Below, in pieces: positions 1 through 13,239 of a DNA stretch of 64,000 nucleotides. The position numbers and the translations under genes were made by a program. Position 1 is the stretch's first letter. Each line of letters begins with the position of its first letter. Source of the stretch: Stomorhina lunata (taxonomy: Eukaryota; Arthropoda; Insecta; Diptera; Rhiniidae); the NCBI GenBank assembly GCA_933228675.1, contig OW121744.1, forward strand, positions 19,425,978-19,489,977. Direction: 5' to 3'. The notes below the pieces were generated by a model. The model was not told the DNA's origin and did no database searches. It worked only from the letters and a program-made list of their open reading frames with translations.

Positions 1-1905
1 AAAATTTTTATAGAAAAATTTTTGGATTAAAATTTTTATAGAAAGATTTTCGATTTAAATTTTTTTTGTAGAAAAATTTTCGGTTTAAAATTTTTATAGA
101 AAAATTTTTGAATTAAAATTTTTATAGAAAAATTTTTGAATTAAAATTTTTATAGACAAATTTTTATAGAAAAATTTTAAGTTTAAAATTTTCATAGAAA
201 AATTTTCGGTTTAAAATTTTTATAGAAAAATTTTTGGTTTACAATTTTTATAGAAAAATATTCAGTTTGAAATTTTTATAGAAAAATATTCAGTTTGAAA
301 TTTTTATAGAAAAATTTTCTGTCTGAAATTTTTATAGAGAAATGTTCGGTTTAAAATTTTTATAGAAAAATTTTCAGTTTAAATTTTTTTTGTTGAAAAA
401 TTTTCGGTTTAAAATTTTTATAGAAAAAATTTCGGTTTAAAATTTTTATAAAAAAATTTTGATTTAAAATTTTTGTAGAAAGTTTTTCAATTTAAAATTT
501 TTATTAAAAAATTTTCGGGGCAAAATTTTTATAGAAAAATTTTCGATTTAAATTTTTTATAGAAAAATTTTTCGATTTAAAATTTTTTTGTAGAAAAATT
601 TTTGGCTTAAATTTGTTTTCTAGCAACAAATTTTTTGGGTTAAATTTATTTATAGAAAAATTTTTGGTTAATTTTATTTTACAGAATTTTTTTTTATAGA
701 AAAATTATTGGTTTAAAATTTTTTATTGAAAAATTTTCGGTTTCAAATTTTTTATATAAAATTTTTCGGCTTAAAATTTTTATAGAAAAATTTTCGGCTT
801 AAAATTTTTATAGAAAAATTTTCGGCTTAAAATTTTTATAGAAAAATTTTCGGCTTAAAATTTTTATAGAAAAATTTTCGGCTTAAAATTTTTATAGAAA
901 AATTTTTTTATAGAAAATTTTTTGGCTTAAAATTTTTATAGAAAAATTTTCGGCTTAAAATTTTTATAGAAAAATTTTCGGCTTAAAATTTTTATAGAAA
1001 AATTTTCGGCTTAAAATTTTTATAGAAAAATTTTCGGCTTAAAATTTTTATAGAAAAATTTTCGGCTTAAAATTTTTATAGAAAAATTTTCGGCTTAAAA
1101 TTTTTATAGAAAAATTTTCGGCTTAAAAGTTTTATTGAAAATTTTCGGTTTACAATTTTTAAAGAAAAATTTTTGGTTTAAAATTTTTAAAGAACAATTT
1201 TCGAAATAAAATTTTTATTGAAAAATTTTCGAAATAAAATTTTTATAAAAAAATTTTCGATTTAAAATTTTTATGAAAAATTTTCTGTTTAAAATTTTTA
1301 TAGAAAAATTTTCTGTTTAAAATTTTTATAGAAAAATTTTCGTTTTATAATTTATTTTAGAAAAATGTTCGGTTTAAAATTTTTACAGAAAAATTTTCGG
1401 TTTAAAATTTTTAAAGAAAAATTATCGGTTTAAAATTTTTATAAAACAATTTTTGGTTTAAAATTTTTTATAGAAAAATTTTTGGTTTAAAATTTTTATA
1501 GAAAAATTGTCGGTTTAAAATTTTTATAGGAAAATTTTCAGTTAAAAATTTTAAAAGAAAAATTTTTGGTTTAAAATTTTAAAAGAAAAATTTTCGGTTT
1601 AAAATTTTTATAGAAAAATTTTCGTTTTAAAATTTTTATAGGAAAATTTTCGGTTTAAAATTTTTACAGAAAAATTTTCGGTTTAAAAAATTTTTTTTTT
1701 AAATTTTTGGTTTAAAATTTTTACAAAAAAATTTTCGGTTTAAATTTTTTTTTTTAATTTTCTTTTTTAAATTTTTATAGAAAAATTTTCGTTTAAAATT
1801 TTTATAGAAAAATTTTTGTTTAAAATTTTTATAGAAAAATTTTTGTTTAAAATTTTTATAGAAAAATTTTCGGTTAAAATTTTGTTTAAAAAATTTTATG
1901 TATCG
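1..1905. repeat. Palindromic A/T satellite, 28-bp GGTTTA/GGCTTA-linker subfamily
   Basis: Tandem units of about 28 bp: an A/T core of the form AAAATTTTTATAGAAAAATTTT-like halves around TATAG, joined by a linker read as GGTTTA, GGCTTA, GTTT or ATT. About a dozen GGCTTA units between about 765 and 1130 are nearly identical; the rest are diverged. The array runs off the left edge of the window. Phe/Lys/Ile-rich open frames here (for example 1816-2040) only reflect the repeat. Confidence 0.95.
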
Positions 1906-3364
1906 AAAATTTTTTATTGGAATATATTTTGTAACAAAAAATTCTCAAAAATTGTATTGCATCCTACACTAAAATCAGCATTTGCAATTTCTGCCAAATT
2001 TTTAATTCTTTGCATTCATAAAAACTTCACACAATCCTAATTAATTACTCAATCAATAACAATTCTATCTCCGGCATTATTTAACAAGATCACAACATTT
2101 TGCCAAATTTGCTAACAATCTCTTAAGCTTCAAAACATTTTGTTTTGACTTCGTTCACAAATAATCTCTGCCATCAAGATAAATGGAATGATGGCAAGGC
2201 GAACGAGCATCCCACAAAGCTCTCGACAGGCATTTCTTATTGCATGGACTAAATTGCGCACACATGCCAGCCAGGCAATGATGATGATGATGATAATGAT
2301 ACCGAGCAGCCAGAGTTAGCGGCTAAAGCAACCAGAAGAAGTGTTAATATGTTTTTGTGTTTATTTTAATGTTTTACATGTTTCTTGTCAACTTTTCTAA
2401 GTAATTTTATATGTAGCAGAGGAAATGTAAAAAAACACATAACTAACTATTCAACATAAATATTTATTTTTAAATCTAAGTATTATCAATAAATAATGAT
2501 TAAAATAGAGCTTTTGAAAAAGAAGATCCTACTTAATGTAGACGCAATATTTTGATCTTAGCCTGAGCTCAAGAAAAGTGGATAATGAAGTTAATTGCAT
2601 TTTATTTTAATGTTCTTATTTTTCTTGAAAATGTGTAACATAATGTCTAGTTTATATGGACGTGTACACAAGTGATTTATTTAATGAGCTATATTTTAGC
2701 GTGTCACTGTCTATGAGAATTATTTACACCTAAAAAATGTTTAGAATAAAGTAATTAGAAAAATATGTTTAATATAGGAAGTAATAATGATTACACAGTG
2801 ATACACAATTTTCATACAAATTTTCAATAGGAACGATTCCTTTGTATCACACCAAATAGACAGCATCACTTTTTAATAGATATTGAGTTTTAAAAAGCTT
2901 TAAGCCGAATCACCTTTTCACAATATGATCTGTTAAAATTGATGAAATGATTTTTTTGCTGTAACGAATTCTATTGAAGTCGGTCAATAATTGATCTTAA
3001 ATTACATTTTGTCAAAAATTACATAAATACCAATAAAATCAGAAAAGTCTTAAAATTTTATATAAAACTTTGTTGTATAGGCAAGTCATTATTTAAATAT
3101 AACTGAAAATTTTGAGACGACGGTCGTCACTTGAACCCAGTTTCTATGTCAGATAATACATATGTATCTTTCCATATAATGTGTTTAATTTTTGTTACAC
3201 AGTTTAATTTATTTGAATACATACATTAAAAATCCACTTAAATTATTGGTTTAACTAATTGATGTTATCGTCTTTATAAGAAAAATATGAAACGAGTTAG
3301 AAAGCGTATAGAAGAATATTGAAGATTAAATATGTTCAATAAAAAATAACCTAATATCCATTAG
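1906..3364. other. Non-satellite A/T-rich island, no gene seen
   Basis: Single-copy-looking sequence with ordinary composition for this window, including an ATGATG run near 2278-2300. No open frame with protein-like composition, no RNA gene and no transposon ends were recognised. If the upstream promoter proposals are wrong this could be intergenic; otherwise it is 5' flank. Confidence 0.6.
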
Positions 3365-6235
3365 AACTTTTTATATGAAACAATTTCTTTAGAAAAATTT
3401 TCTATATGAAAAAATTTCTATACAAAATTTTTCTATATGAAAAAATTTCTATAGAAAATTTTTCTATATGAAAATTTTTCTATATGAAAAAATTTCTATA
3501 GAAAATTTTTCTATATGAAAAAATTTCTATAGAAAATTTTTTTATATGATAAAATTTCTATAGAAAATTTTTTTATATAAAAAAAATTTCTAAAGAAAAT
3601 TTTTTTATATGAAAAAATTTCTATACAAAATTTTTCTGTATGAAAAAATTTCTATAGAAAATGTTTTTATATAAAAAAATGTCTATACAAAATTTTTCTA
3701 TATAAAAAAAATTTCTAAAGAAAATTTTTCTTTATGAAAAAATTTCTAAAGAAAATTTTCTGTATGAAAAAATTTCTAAAGAAAATTTTTCTTTATGAAA
3801 AAATTCTTTAGGAATTTCTATATGAAAAAATTTCTTAAGAAAATTTTTCTACATGAAAAAAGAAAATTTTGGTATATGAAAAAAATTCTATAGAAAATTT
3901 TTCTATGTTAAAAAATTTCTTTAGAAAATTTTACTATATAAAATTTTTCTTTATAAAAAATTTTTTCAATATGAAAAAATTTCTCTAGAAAATTTTGGTA
4001 TATGAAATAAATTCTATAGAAAATTTTACTATGTGAGAAAATTTCTGTACGAAATTTTTTTATATGAAAAAAATTCTATAGAAAATTTTTCCATATGAAA
4101 AAATTTCTATAGAAAATTTTTCTATATAACACAAACTTCTGTAGAAAATTTCTCTATCTAAATAAAATCTTCTAAAAAGTTTTCCCAAATTTTCTAAAAA
4201 GTTTTCCCATAGAATTTCTCTAGAAAATTTTTCTATATGAAGAAATTTCGCTAGAAAATTTTTATATATGAATAAATGTCTCTATATAAAAAAATTCTCT
4301 AGAAAATTTTTCTGTATCAAAAAATTTCTATAGAATTTTTCTATATCAAAAAGTTTATATAAAAAATTTTTCTGTATGAAAATATTTCTATAGAAAAAAT
4401 TTTTTTTTTTATAAAAAATGTCTGTAGAAAATTTGCTATATGAAAAAATTTCTAAAGAAAATTTTTCTATATAAAAAAATTTCTATAGAAAATTTTTCTG
4501 TATGAAAAAATTTCTATAGAAGATTTTTTTATATGAAAAAATTTCTATATAAAATTTTCCTATATAAAACAAATTTCTAAAGAAAATTTTTATTTATGAA
4601 AAAATTTCCAAAGCAAATTTTTCTTTATGAAAAAATATGTAAAGAAAACTTTTCTATATGAAAAAATTTCTCTAGAAAATTTTGGTATATGAAAAAAATT
4701 CTATAGAAATTTTGTCTATATGAAAAAATTTCTATGCGAAATTTTTCCATGTGAAAAAATTCTATAGAAAATTTTTCTATATGAAAAATTTCTGTAGAAA
4801 ACTTTTTTATATGAAAAAAATTTCTATAGCAAATTTTTCTATATGAACAAATTTCTTTAGAAAATTTTACTACAGAAAATTTTTCTTTATGAAAAAATTT
4901 CTCTAGAAAATTTTTCTGTATGAAAAAAGTTTCTCTAGAAAATTTTGGTATATGAAAAAAATTATATAGAAAATTTTTCTATATGAAAAAATTTCTATGC
5001 GAAATTTTTCCATATGAAAAAAATTCTATAGCAAATTTTTCTATATGAAAAAATTTCTTTAGAAAATTTTACTACAGAAGATTTTTCTTTATGAAAGAAT
5101 TTCTATAGAAAATTTTTTTATATAAATAAAAATTTCTGAAGAATATTTTTCTATATGTAAAAAATTCTCTAGAAAATTGTTCTATATGATAAAATTTCTC
5201 TAGAAAATTTTGGTATATGAAATAAATTCTATAGAAAATTTTACTATATGAAAAAATTTCTATACGAAATTTTTTATATGAATAAGATTCTATAAAAAAT
5301 TTTTCTATATGAAAAAATTTCTATAGAAAATTTTTCTATATAAAAAAAGCTCCTATAGAAAATTTTTCTATCAAAAAAAAAATTTCTAGAAAGTTTTCCC
5401 ATAAAGAAAAAATTTCTCTAGAAAATTTTTCTATATGAAAATATTCCGCTAGAAAATATTTATATATGAAAAAATTTCTCTAGAAGATTTTTCTATATGA
5501 AAAAATTTTAATAAAAAATTTTTCTATATGAAAAAATTAAAAAAAAATCTATATGAAAGAATTTCTGTGAAAAATATTTATGTAAATATATATAAAAAAA
5601 TTTCTATTTAAAATCTTTCATAAATTTTTGTGCAAAAGTAAAAATAACAACGATATTTTTTCTTAAATTTTTTGAAATTTTTTCATATAGAAAAATTGTC
5701 TATAGAAATTTTTTATATAGAAAAATGTTCTGTAGAATTTTTGTTTATATAGAAACATTTTTTCATATAGAAAATTTTTTTATAAAATTTTTTAATGTAG
5801 AAAATTTTTTTTAAGAAATTCTTTCATATCGAAAAATTTTCTATAGAAATTTTTTTTATATAGAACAATTTTCTATAAAAATTTGTTAATATAGAAAAAT
5901 TTTTTTATATAGAAATTTTTTTGTATAGAAAATTTTTCTATAGAAATTTTTCATATAAAAAATTTTTTTCAAGAAATTTTTTGTATCGAAAAATTTTCTA
6001 TAGAAATATTTTTTATATAGAAAAATTTTCTGCAGAAATTTTTTTCACATAGAAAAATTTTCTATAAAAATTTTTGCATATAGAAAAATTCTTTTTAGAA
6101 ATTTATTTATATAGAAAAATTTTCTATAGAAATTTTTTCATATAGAAACATTTTCTATAGAAACTTTTTCATATGGAAACATTTTCTATAGAATTTTTTC
6201 ATATTTTCTATAGAAATTTTCGCATATAGTGAATA
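3365..6235. repeat. Palindromic A/T satellite, TATATGAAAAAATTTC-linker subfamily
   Basis: Diverged tandem units of about 30 bp with the phrase TATATGAAAAAATTTC followed by TATAGAAAATTTTTC. Around 5640-5690 the linker changes and units read ATATAGAAAAATTTTC, close to the complementary arrangement, so the block appears to switch orientation. It ends abruptly near 6230. Confidence 0.93.
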
Positions 6236-6663
6236 TAAAACCCGATCGCGTTAAGGATTCTACACGATGCGCGAAGAATTTATTTATATTTTTTTAAATT
6301 CCTTGAGGCGGCCGAAAAATAAGGGAAAAAATTAAATACTGGCGAAAACGTGCTTTAAATTTTAGTATCAGAAAGGACAAAAGTAAAAACTTGCGCTGCT
6401 AAGATTTGGAGCTCAATATACCTGAAGTCTTGGGAGTTCGAAAGTGTAATTAGATTTTCCAAACTCTTAAGACTATCGAAAAAGTCTGTATTAAAGAAAT
6501 TAAAACTGTTTGAAATTTGCCATATATCAATATTCCATACAATAAATTTATACTAAAGCTTAGCAATGAGAAATTTCTATCTAATTTTCTACGATTAAGC
6601 AGTTTCTTAAAAATTTAGGAGTTTTTTGTTTTTTTACTAACAAACAAAAAATTTTTCCAGAAC

Positions 6664-6690
6664 AAAACAAAAGACTTAAGACACAAACAT
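6664..6690 (-). repeat. Dispersed motif GTGTCTTAAGTCTTTTG, copy 1
   Basis: Read on the minus strand it is TTTGTGTCTTAAGTCTTTTG, the same core as at five other islands in the window. Function unknown; a protein-binding site or the remnant of a small mobile sequence are both possible. Confidence 0.6.
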
Positions 6691-7495
6691 GTTATCATCC
6701 CTTATAGAAACTTTTGCAATGTTTTGGCAAAAAAATCTCTGTTAACCTTCATCAACACTATGTTAACTTAACATTGATTAAATTATTAATAAAACTCTTT
6801 AAATAAACTTCAAACTTTTTCTCTTAAATACAATTAAGTGAAACAAACAAAAGAAAGTTTTCTTAAATGGATACTCTTCATGATGTAATTTCCCCATTAG
6901 TTAAGTTTTCAACAAAATAAAAACAAAAACTTTCTCTTCTGGTACAAAAAAAGAGAAGATATAGAGAAAAAAAACTGAAAGAAGCAAATTAAAACAAATT
7001 AAGATGATGAAAAAAGCACCTGTTTAAATAGACAAACACATTTTTTTCCAACATTTTCTGCTCTACCACGAAAACGAGTGTCTATGCTGGCAAACAGTCA
7101 ATCGTCATTCAAGAGCAAAAAAGCAACTGTTTTAACAGCTTCGTTTGAATAACGTTAGTTATTTGTTTTATGAATGTGAGAGCGGCTGTCTGTGAGGCAG
7201 AGTGTGTTTCTTAAAGCTTCGTTGCAAATCGTTAAATGTTAAGCTAGACTTATAGACAGCCGGACAGACGGACATAACGACTAGTATTAGATTTTTCTTT
7301 TAGCCATCAAGACGAGCTAAAATGCGTTTTTGTTTCGTTTCAAATCGATATGGCCAAGTTATTAACTGAATGCCTATTAGCAAGTGTTAGTCTGTGTGTG
7401 TGTATTTATGTGTTTGGCTTACAAGAAGAAACTCTTATTGGTGGCATTTTGGAAGATAGACCAATGAAGAAGTAACCTGCATACTAGACGAACAT

Positions 7496-7502
7496 TCAGT
7501 TT
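7496..7502 (+). promoter_or_regulatory. Initiator-like TCAGTTT, possible transcription start
   Basis: TCAGTT matches the arthropod Inr consensus TCAGTY. A GGTCAT stretch lies about 24 bp downstream of the A, near but not at the DPE position, and no TATA box is visible 30 bp upstream. The sequence that follows has the A-rich look of a fly 5' leader. A short Inr match is expected by chance, so this is only a candidate. Confidence 0.2.
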
Positions 7503-8270
7503 ACTAACGGCGACCTTGATGGTCATACAACGCGCGTGTACAAAGAAAAAGAAAAGCGTTAAAAAGAAAACAAATGAAAACCGTTTAAAAAAAGAAAAAC
7601 CGCTGAGAAAAAAAAATATTATAATAAAAATTTATTAAACTAAGGGTTATAAAAAAAGAGATGCAATAAAAATTTTCAAATATATGTTTTAATTGAGAAT
7701 AATAAAATAAAAATTGAAAAAAGTGAAATTAAATTTTATAATAAATTTTGATGGTGATAATAAAATAAAAAGCCAACTTATTAGTATGGAATATTACGTA
7801 AAGGATAATAGAGGATATTTTATGTGGAACTAAGCAAAAGCAATAAAAGTAATTTCATTTAAAATAAGTTATAAAATAAATTTAAACTAATAACTTGAAT
7901 TAAGTAAAAAAAACAAACTTAAAATCAAAACATGTAAAAATATGACAAGTTGCATTTCAAGATTAAAAAATTAGAATTATTCAAAAGGACTTTTTAAACA
8001 TTTATTCAAAGAAAAAAACTAAGGTTAAATCCATTATTAATTTAAATGAACTTTTGTTAATTTTTTTATACCCCAGCTTTAAATGGATATATGTACAAGT
8101 GTTTTAAGATTTTTTAATATCAACTGGATATTATCCTTTTCGAAATCAATCAAGCATTCTTTTCATAAATATTATATTCGGATGTTGTAAAACTTTTAAA
8201 TCTGCATTTGACGTCTTTGAAATATTTTATAAATTCTAAACCAAATCCTTTGACTAAAATCAAATGAGAA

Positions 8271-10830
8271 AAAAGTTTTTTGTCGAAAAATTTTCTTTCA
8301 ACAAGTTTGAAAGTTTATGAAAATTTTTATTCTAAAAAATTTCTTACAAAAAAATTTTATAACAAAAAATGTTTCTATAAAAAATTGAAATCTATATACA
8401 TTTTTTCTACAAAAAAAAAACTATAAATCAATGAATCAAAAAAAAATAATTTGTATATCAAAACATTTTCTATAAGAAACAATTTCTATAGAAAAATTTT
8501 TTTGCGTCGAAAAATTTTCTATAGGAATAGAATAGAATAGAAAAAAATTGTTAAAATCAAAAAATTTTTTACATCGAAAACTTTTTATATCGAGCACTTT
8601 TCGTATCGACAAATTTCCTATGGAAATATTTTTATAGAAAAAAATGTTTACATAAAAATTTTTGTATAGAAAATTTTTTTAAAGATATTATTCTATTTAA
8701 CCATTGCAAAATTTTCTATAGAAAAAGTTTATATCGAAAATTTTTCGATAGAAAAATTTTTCCCAACAAATTTGAAAAAAAATTTTGTATAAAAAAACAG
8801 TTGAATTTTTTTATATTGAACAATTTTTTATGAAAACATTTCTTTGCATCGAAAAATTTTCTTAAGAAAATTTTTAAAATCGAAAAATTGTTGAATTTTT
8901 ACATCGACAAATTTTCTATAAAATAAAATTTCTCCAGAAAATTTTTTTACAAAAATTTTTTTCTATAGCAAACATTTTTACACTGAAAAATTTTTTTATA
9001 GAAAAATTGTTTTATTAATAATTGTTTAATTTAAAATTTATTTTAAAATTTAATTTTTCTATAGAAAAATGTTTACATCGAAAAATTTTATATAGAAATA
9101 TTTTTACATCGAAAAATTATCTATAGAAAAATGTTTACATCTAAAGAAAAACTTTAATTTCGAAAACTTTTCCATAGAAAAATATTTTACCTTGAAAAAT
9201 TTTCTATAGAAAAAACTTTTACACTGAAAAATGTTCCATCGAAACATTTTTTATAGGATAATTTTTACATCAAAAAGTTTTCTATAGAATAATTTTTACA
9301 TCGAAAAATCTTTTACATAGAAAAGATTTCTTAATCAAAAATGTTTACAGTTAAATTTTTATATCAAAAAATTTTTTATGGAAAAATTTTTTATCGAAAA
9401 ATTTTTATATCGAAAATTTTGAAATCGTAAAATTATCTACAGAAAAATTTTTATATCAAAAAATTTTCTATAGAAAAAATTTTCTATAGAAAAATTTTTA
9501 TATCGAAAAATTTTCAATAGAAAAATATTTATATTGAAAATTTTAAGAGAAAATTTTTTATATTAAGAAATTTTTTATCGAAAAATGTTTATATCGAAAA
9601 TTTTTAAATCGCAAAATTTTCTACAGAAAAATTTTTATATCGAAAAATTTTCTATAGAAAATTTTTATATCGAAAAATTTTTATATAGAGAAATTTTCTA
9701 TTGAAAAATTTTGTATAGAAAAATTTTCTACTGAAAAATTTTTCTTTGGAAAATTTTCATATCAAAAAATTTTTTATAGAATAATTTTAATATCAAAAAA
9801 TTTTTAGATCGATTAGATTTATTTTAGATTTTTATATCGAAAAATTTTTTTATAGAAAAATTTGTATATCGAAAACATATTTTATCATCGAAAAGTTTTC
9901 TAAAGAAAAATTTTTTACATCGACAAATTGTCGATAGAAAAATAATTTATATTCAAAAATTTTCTATAGAAAAATTTTTATATCGAAAAATTTTGTGTGG
10001 AAAAATTTTTATATCGAAAAATTTTCTATAGAAACATGTTTATATTGGAAAATTTTCTAAAGAAAAATTTTTATATCGAAAAGTTTTCTATGGAAAAATT
10101 TTCATATCAAAAAATTCTTATATTGAAAAATTTTCTATAAAAAAAGTTTATATCGTAAAATTTTCTATAAAAAAATTGTTTAATCGCAATATTTTTTACA
10201 GAAATATTTTGCATCAAAAAATTTTCTATAGAAAAATTTTTGTATCGAAAAACTTTCTACTGAAAAACTTTTATATCAAAAAATATTCTATATATATGTA
10301 TCGAAAAATTTTCTACAGAAAAATTTTCTGTAGAAAAATTTTTTTATAGAAAAATGTTTGTTCGAAAAATTTTCTATGGAACAATTTTTTATAGAAAATT
10401 TTTAATGTCGAACAATTTTTTATACAAAAATTTTTGTATCAAAAAATTTTGTATAAAAATATTTTTATGTCGAAAAATTGATTATAGAAAAATTTTCAAT
10501 AGAAAAATTTTTATATCGAAAAATTTTTTTATGGAAAAAATTTTACATATAAAAATTAATTTTGAACATTTTTTATTAAAAAAATTTTCTATAGAAAAAT
10601 TTTTATATCGAAATATTTTGTATAAAAAAAATTTTATAAAGTAAATTTTGTATCGAAAAAATTTTTTGTAAAAAAATTTTTTATATTGAAAAATTTTTGA
10701 TAGAAAAATTTTTGTAACAATAGTTCATAAATAATTTTGTAGTAAAAATTTTATGTATAGAATAATTTTCTGTAGAAAAATAGAATAATTTTTATGTTTG
10801 TTTATTTGTTTTTAGAAAAAAAAATCTATA
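8271..10830. repeat. Palindromic A/T satellite, TATCGAAAAATTTTC-linker subfamily (diverged)
   Basis: Highly diverged tandem units in which TATCGAAAAATTTT alternates with CTATAGAAAAATTTTTA. The block begins raggedly and ends beside the mariner remnant at 10832. The open frame at 10354-10644 is a repeat translation, not a gene. Confidence 0.92.
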
Positions 10831-10831
10831 G

Positions 10832-11045
10832 AAATATGAGGTAGTTAAAAGGGGCAAGGTCTGGACTATAAGGCATGTGAACCAAAACATTCCATCTTCT
10901 CTTTTCTAAATAATATTTGATATTTCTTAACACAAACGGCCGAGAATTTTCTTGATGAAAGATTATGGTCGAATATTCTGGTAGTTTTTCGTTGATTGCT
11001 TCCGTTTAACGAAGCAATTGTCTTTGGTGTACACTTTTCTAATTA
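10832..11045 (-). pseudogene. Decayed mariner-family transposase fragment
   Basis: Reverse translation across several frames gives blocks typical of mariner DD34D transposases: a segment ending FHQENSRP (family form HDNARPH), then LEKRRWNVLVHMPYSPD and LAPFNYLIF (family form PYSPDLAPSDYHLF). A stop codon interrupts the reading near 11010, so it is not functional. At the second catalytic position the residue is Glu instead of Asp, and at the third it is Asn instead of Asp, so it would be inactive even if read through. Only about 70 codons of the C-terminal catalytic region are recognisable; no terminal inverted repeats were found. The 3' end runs into the satellite. Confidence 0.8.
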
Positions 11046-12471
11046 TATGTAGAATTTCTGTTATAAATCCCTAATTCATAAAGGAATTATAAAATTATCA
11101 AAGTCTTATAGTAAGAATTTTGTATGAAAAATTTGAATTTTATGCTTGTCATAGTTAAATATTTCGTTTATGAATTAGGAGGTTAATTTATAACTAAAAC
11201 TTTTGTATGAACAATTGTTTTATTATTGAATTTTATAGTTTTCTGTTATGACGATGCTACAGCAACTAAATGATACATATATTCACAAATTGAAATCTCA
11301 TATGGATTATTTTGAAATCATATCCATTTATACTCGTAACAAACAAATGCAATTAAATATAAATAGTTTTCATAAAAATGCATACACATTTTTCATGCAA
11401 AACGTACAAGTATAATAATAATGGAAAATAATTAAAAATAAATTCAGATTCTGAAAAAAAAAGTTAAACAAAAAGAAGAGCAAAAAAATATATGTATATA
11501 AAAAATATAAAATTAAAAATAAATAGATAAAATTGTTGAGATGTATGTATTTGTGTGTTATGTTTGCCAGAGTATGTGTGTGATTATTGCTTGATAATCA
11601 TAACTGTGCTTATGTTTCCGCATTCGAGATAAAAAAAACCAACAGGAAAAATATAATTTACAATTTCTTCTTCGTTGGATTCAATCTACACCATTAAAAA
11701 TAATTTCATATCCATATGCAACTCCATAACATATGGGGCTCTTTTGGTGGCTCTTCTGCTGAATGTTGCATATCAAATGTAGAGTTAAAATATTGAAAAA
11801 ACTAAAACTTTAGACAAAAAATAAACGCGATAGCGTGTTTGCGTGTTGCAAGTACATAGTACCCAACTCTAGATGCTAGACACCAAAACCAACTTGCAAC
11901 GCTGGTTTTATTGTTTTTTGTTTTTCTATCTTTCTCCCTACAGCTGCTAATAAAAGGGCAATTGTTTTGTTTAGGCTTTACGGATATTTTTTTTGCTGTT
12001 GGTTGCATTATACAAATCTAAAAAATATTGCACCTCTCTTTAACTAAAACTAAATCTAACTTCGTAATGCATAACTTTTGCAGCAGCAACAGCCAATTCT
12101 AAACTTAATACAATTGTTACAACAACAACAAAAATTAACAACAATAGTTAAAATAACTATAAACAAAAAGATTCAAAATTACAAGTGAATTGTAAAATAA
12201 AATTACAAAAAAAAGATACCAGTAAAAAATTTATCTACAAATTAACATGAAGTGAAAATTTTTACACTAAATACTCATTCATACATTAGAAGTAAAACAG
12301 ACAAAAAAAAATGCCGTAAAATCTTTGTTGTACAACAAAATGTTGCTGAATTTTTTAGTTGTTGTTTCTTAATCTCTAAAACAAAGTAAGTAATTTTTTC
12401 TGTTTATTATTTAGTTAATTAAATTAGCTTTGCACTGTGGGTTAGATAGGGAAAAATATGAATTGTGTATT
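11046..12471. other. Non-satellite island upstream of a candidate 5' UTR exon
   Basis: A/T-rich sequence with no protein-like open frame on either strand. The minus-strand frame at 11802-12008 has no family resemblance. CAA-rich sequence from about 12080 onward leads into the candidate noncoding exon described separately. Confidence 0.5.
12020..12385 (+). other. Candidate noncoding 5' UTR exon (5' end unknown)
   Basis: CAACAACAACAA-rich, A-rich sequence of the kind common in fly 5' leaders is followed by a good donor, AAA|GTAAGTAA, at 12385/12386. Upstream ATGs at about 12247, 12310 and 12341 are each followed closely by in-frame stops, as expected of a leader and not of coding sequence. If real it would splice to the acceptor at 37859/37860, giving a 25 kb first intron. 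The 5' boundary is a guess and no transcript evidence is available. Confidence 0.3.
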
Positions 12472-13222
12472 TATACCCTTCACCACCATAGGTGGAAAGG
12501 GTATTATAAGTTTGTGCTGATGTATGCAACGCAAAGAAATATTTGTCTTAGGCCTACCTTATAGTATAACGATGGACATAGAAACACTTTCTGAGTCGAT
12601 TTAGCGATATCAGTGAGTCCGTCTGGCTAGACGACTGGCTGGACCCCTATATAAACCATCTAATCCAACTACAGGTCGCAATTCTAAAGATCATTTGATG
12701 AAATTTGGCACAGATCATTTTTTTGACAGTGGGACCATGGTTAATGAAATTCGTCAAATCGGTCCATTATTTATGGTACATCCCATAGGTCCCACTTCCC
12801 CGAATTGATGTTTTGGCCACAACTATCAATATTTTTTCATGAAATTTAAAACATATTATACTGCTTATGTAAACCAAAATTGCTGTACCAAATTTCGTTG
12901 AAATCGGTTCTATTTGACCATTCCTCCCATACAAACTCTTCTGTCAAAACGCACTAAATGAGACAAAAATCAGTAAGAAATGGGAATTTTGAGTTTATTT
13001 TTTGCATACATATATTTTGCCAAATTTCGAGATTATCGGTCCACATTTGATCCTAGCTCTCATATAAGTCCAAATGATGGAAGCAGCTTAAATATATAAG
13101 TTTTGAGAAAATGTTTGTATGAAAGCAAAATTTAGCAAATATTTGTCTTTATACATAAAAAAGAGCATATTTGACCTTAGTGGTGAGAGGTATCATATAG
13201 TCGGGCTTGATCGACTATAGCA
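12472..13222 (+). mobile_element. Interspersed element copy A (about 750 bp, terminal hairpin)
   Basis: Begins TATACCCTTCACCACC, immediately folds back (AGGTGGAAAGGGTAT) to form a terminal hairpin, and ends in AGTCGGGCTTGATCGACTATAGCAC-like sequence. The whole stretch is homologous, in inverted orientation, to 29703-30479. It contains GTCCGTCTGGC and repeated AAATTTCGTTGAAATCGGT-like phrases known from interspersed repeats in higher flies. No coding capacity is seen, so it is probably a non-autonomous element; class is uncertain. Confidence 0.75.
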
Positions 13223-13239
13223 CTACGGAATATTTCTCG

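Larger units (their letters stand above)
6236..8270. other. Non-satellite island, possible upstream regulatory or first-exon region
   Basis: About 2 kb free of the satellite. It contains one copy of the dispersed CTTAAGTC motif (6664-6690), a TCAGTT initiator-like site near 7496, and after it a purine-rich stretch (7535-7620) that resembles fly 5' UTR sequence. No long open frame is present. It could be promoter-proximal sequence of the gene that starts coding at 38171, but nothing here proves transcription. Confidence 0.4.

Noticed and set aside
1816..2040. Phe/Lys/Ile-rich open frames in the arrays (also 10354-10644, 13809-14009, 18121-18360, 36344-36547, 36806-37219, 45111-45631, 46020-46268, 55028-55291)
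   Set aside because: They are direct translations of the A/T satellite, with composition and periodicity fixed by the repeat and no family resemblance.
11802..12008. 68-residue minus-strand open frame
   Set aside because: No recognisable family and it overlaps sequence that looks like a 5' leader on the other strand.
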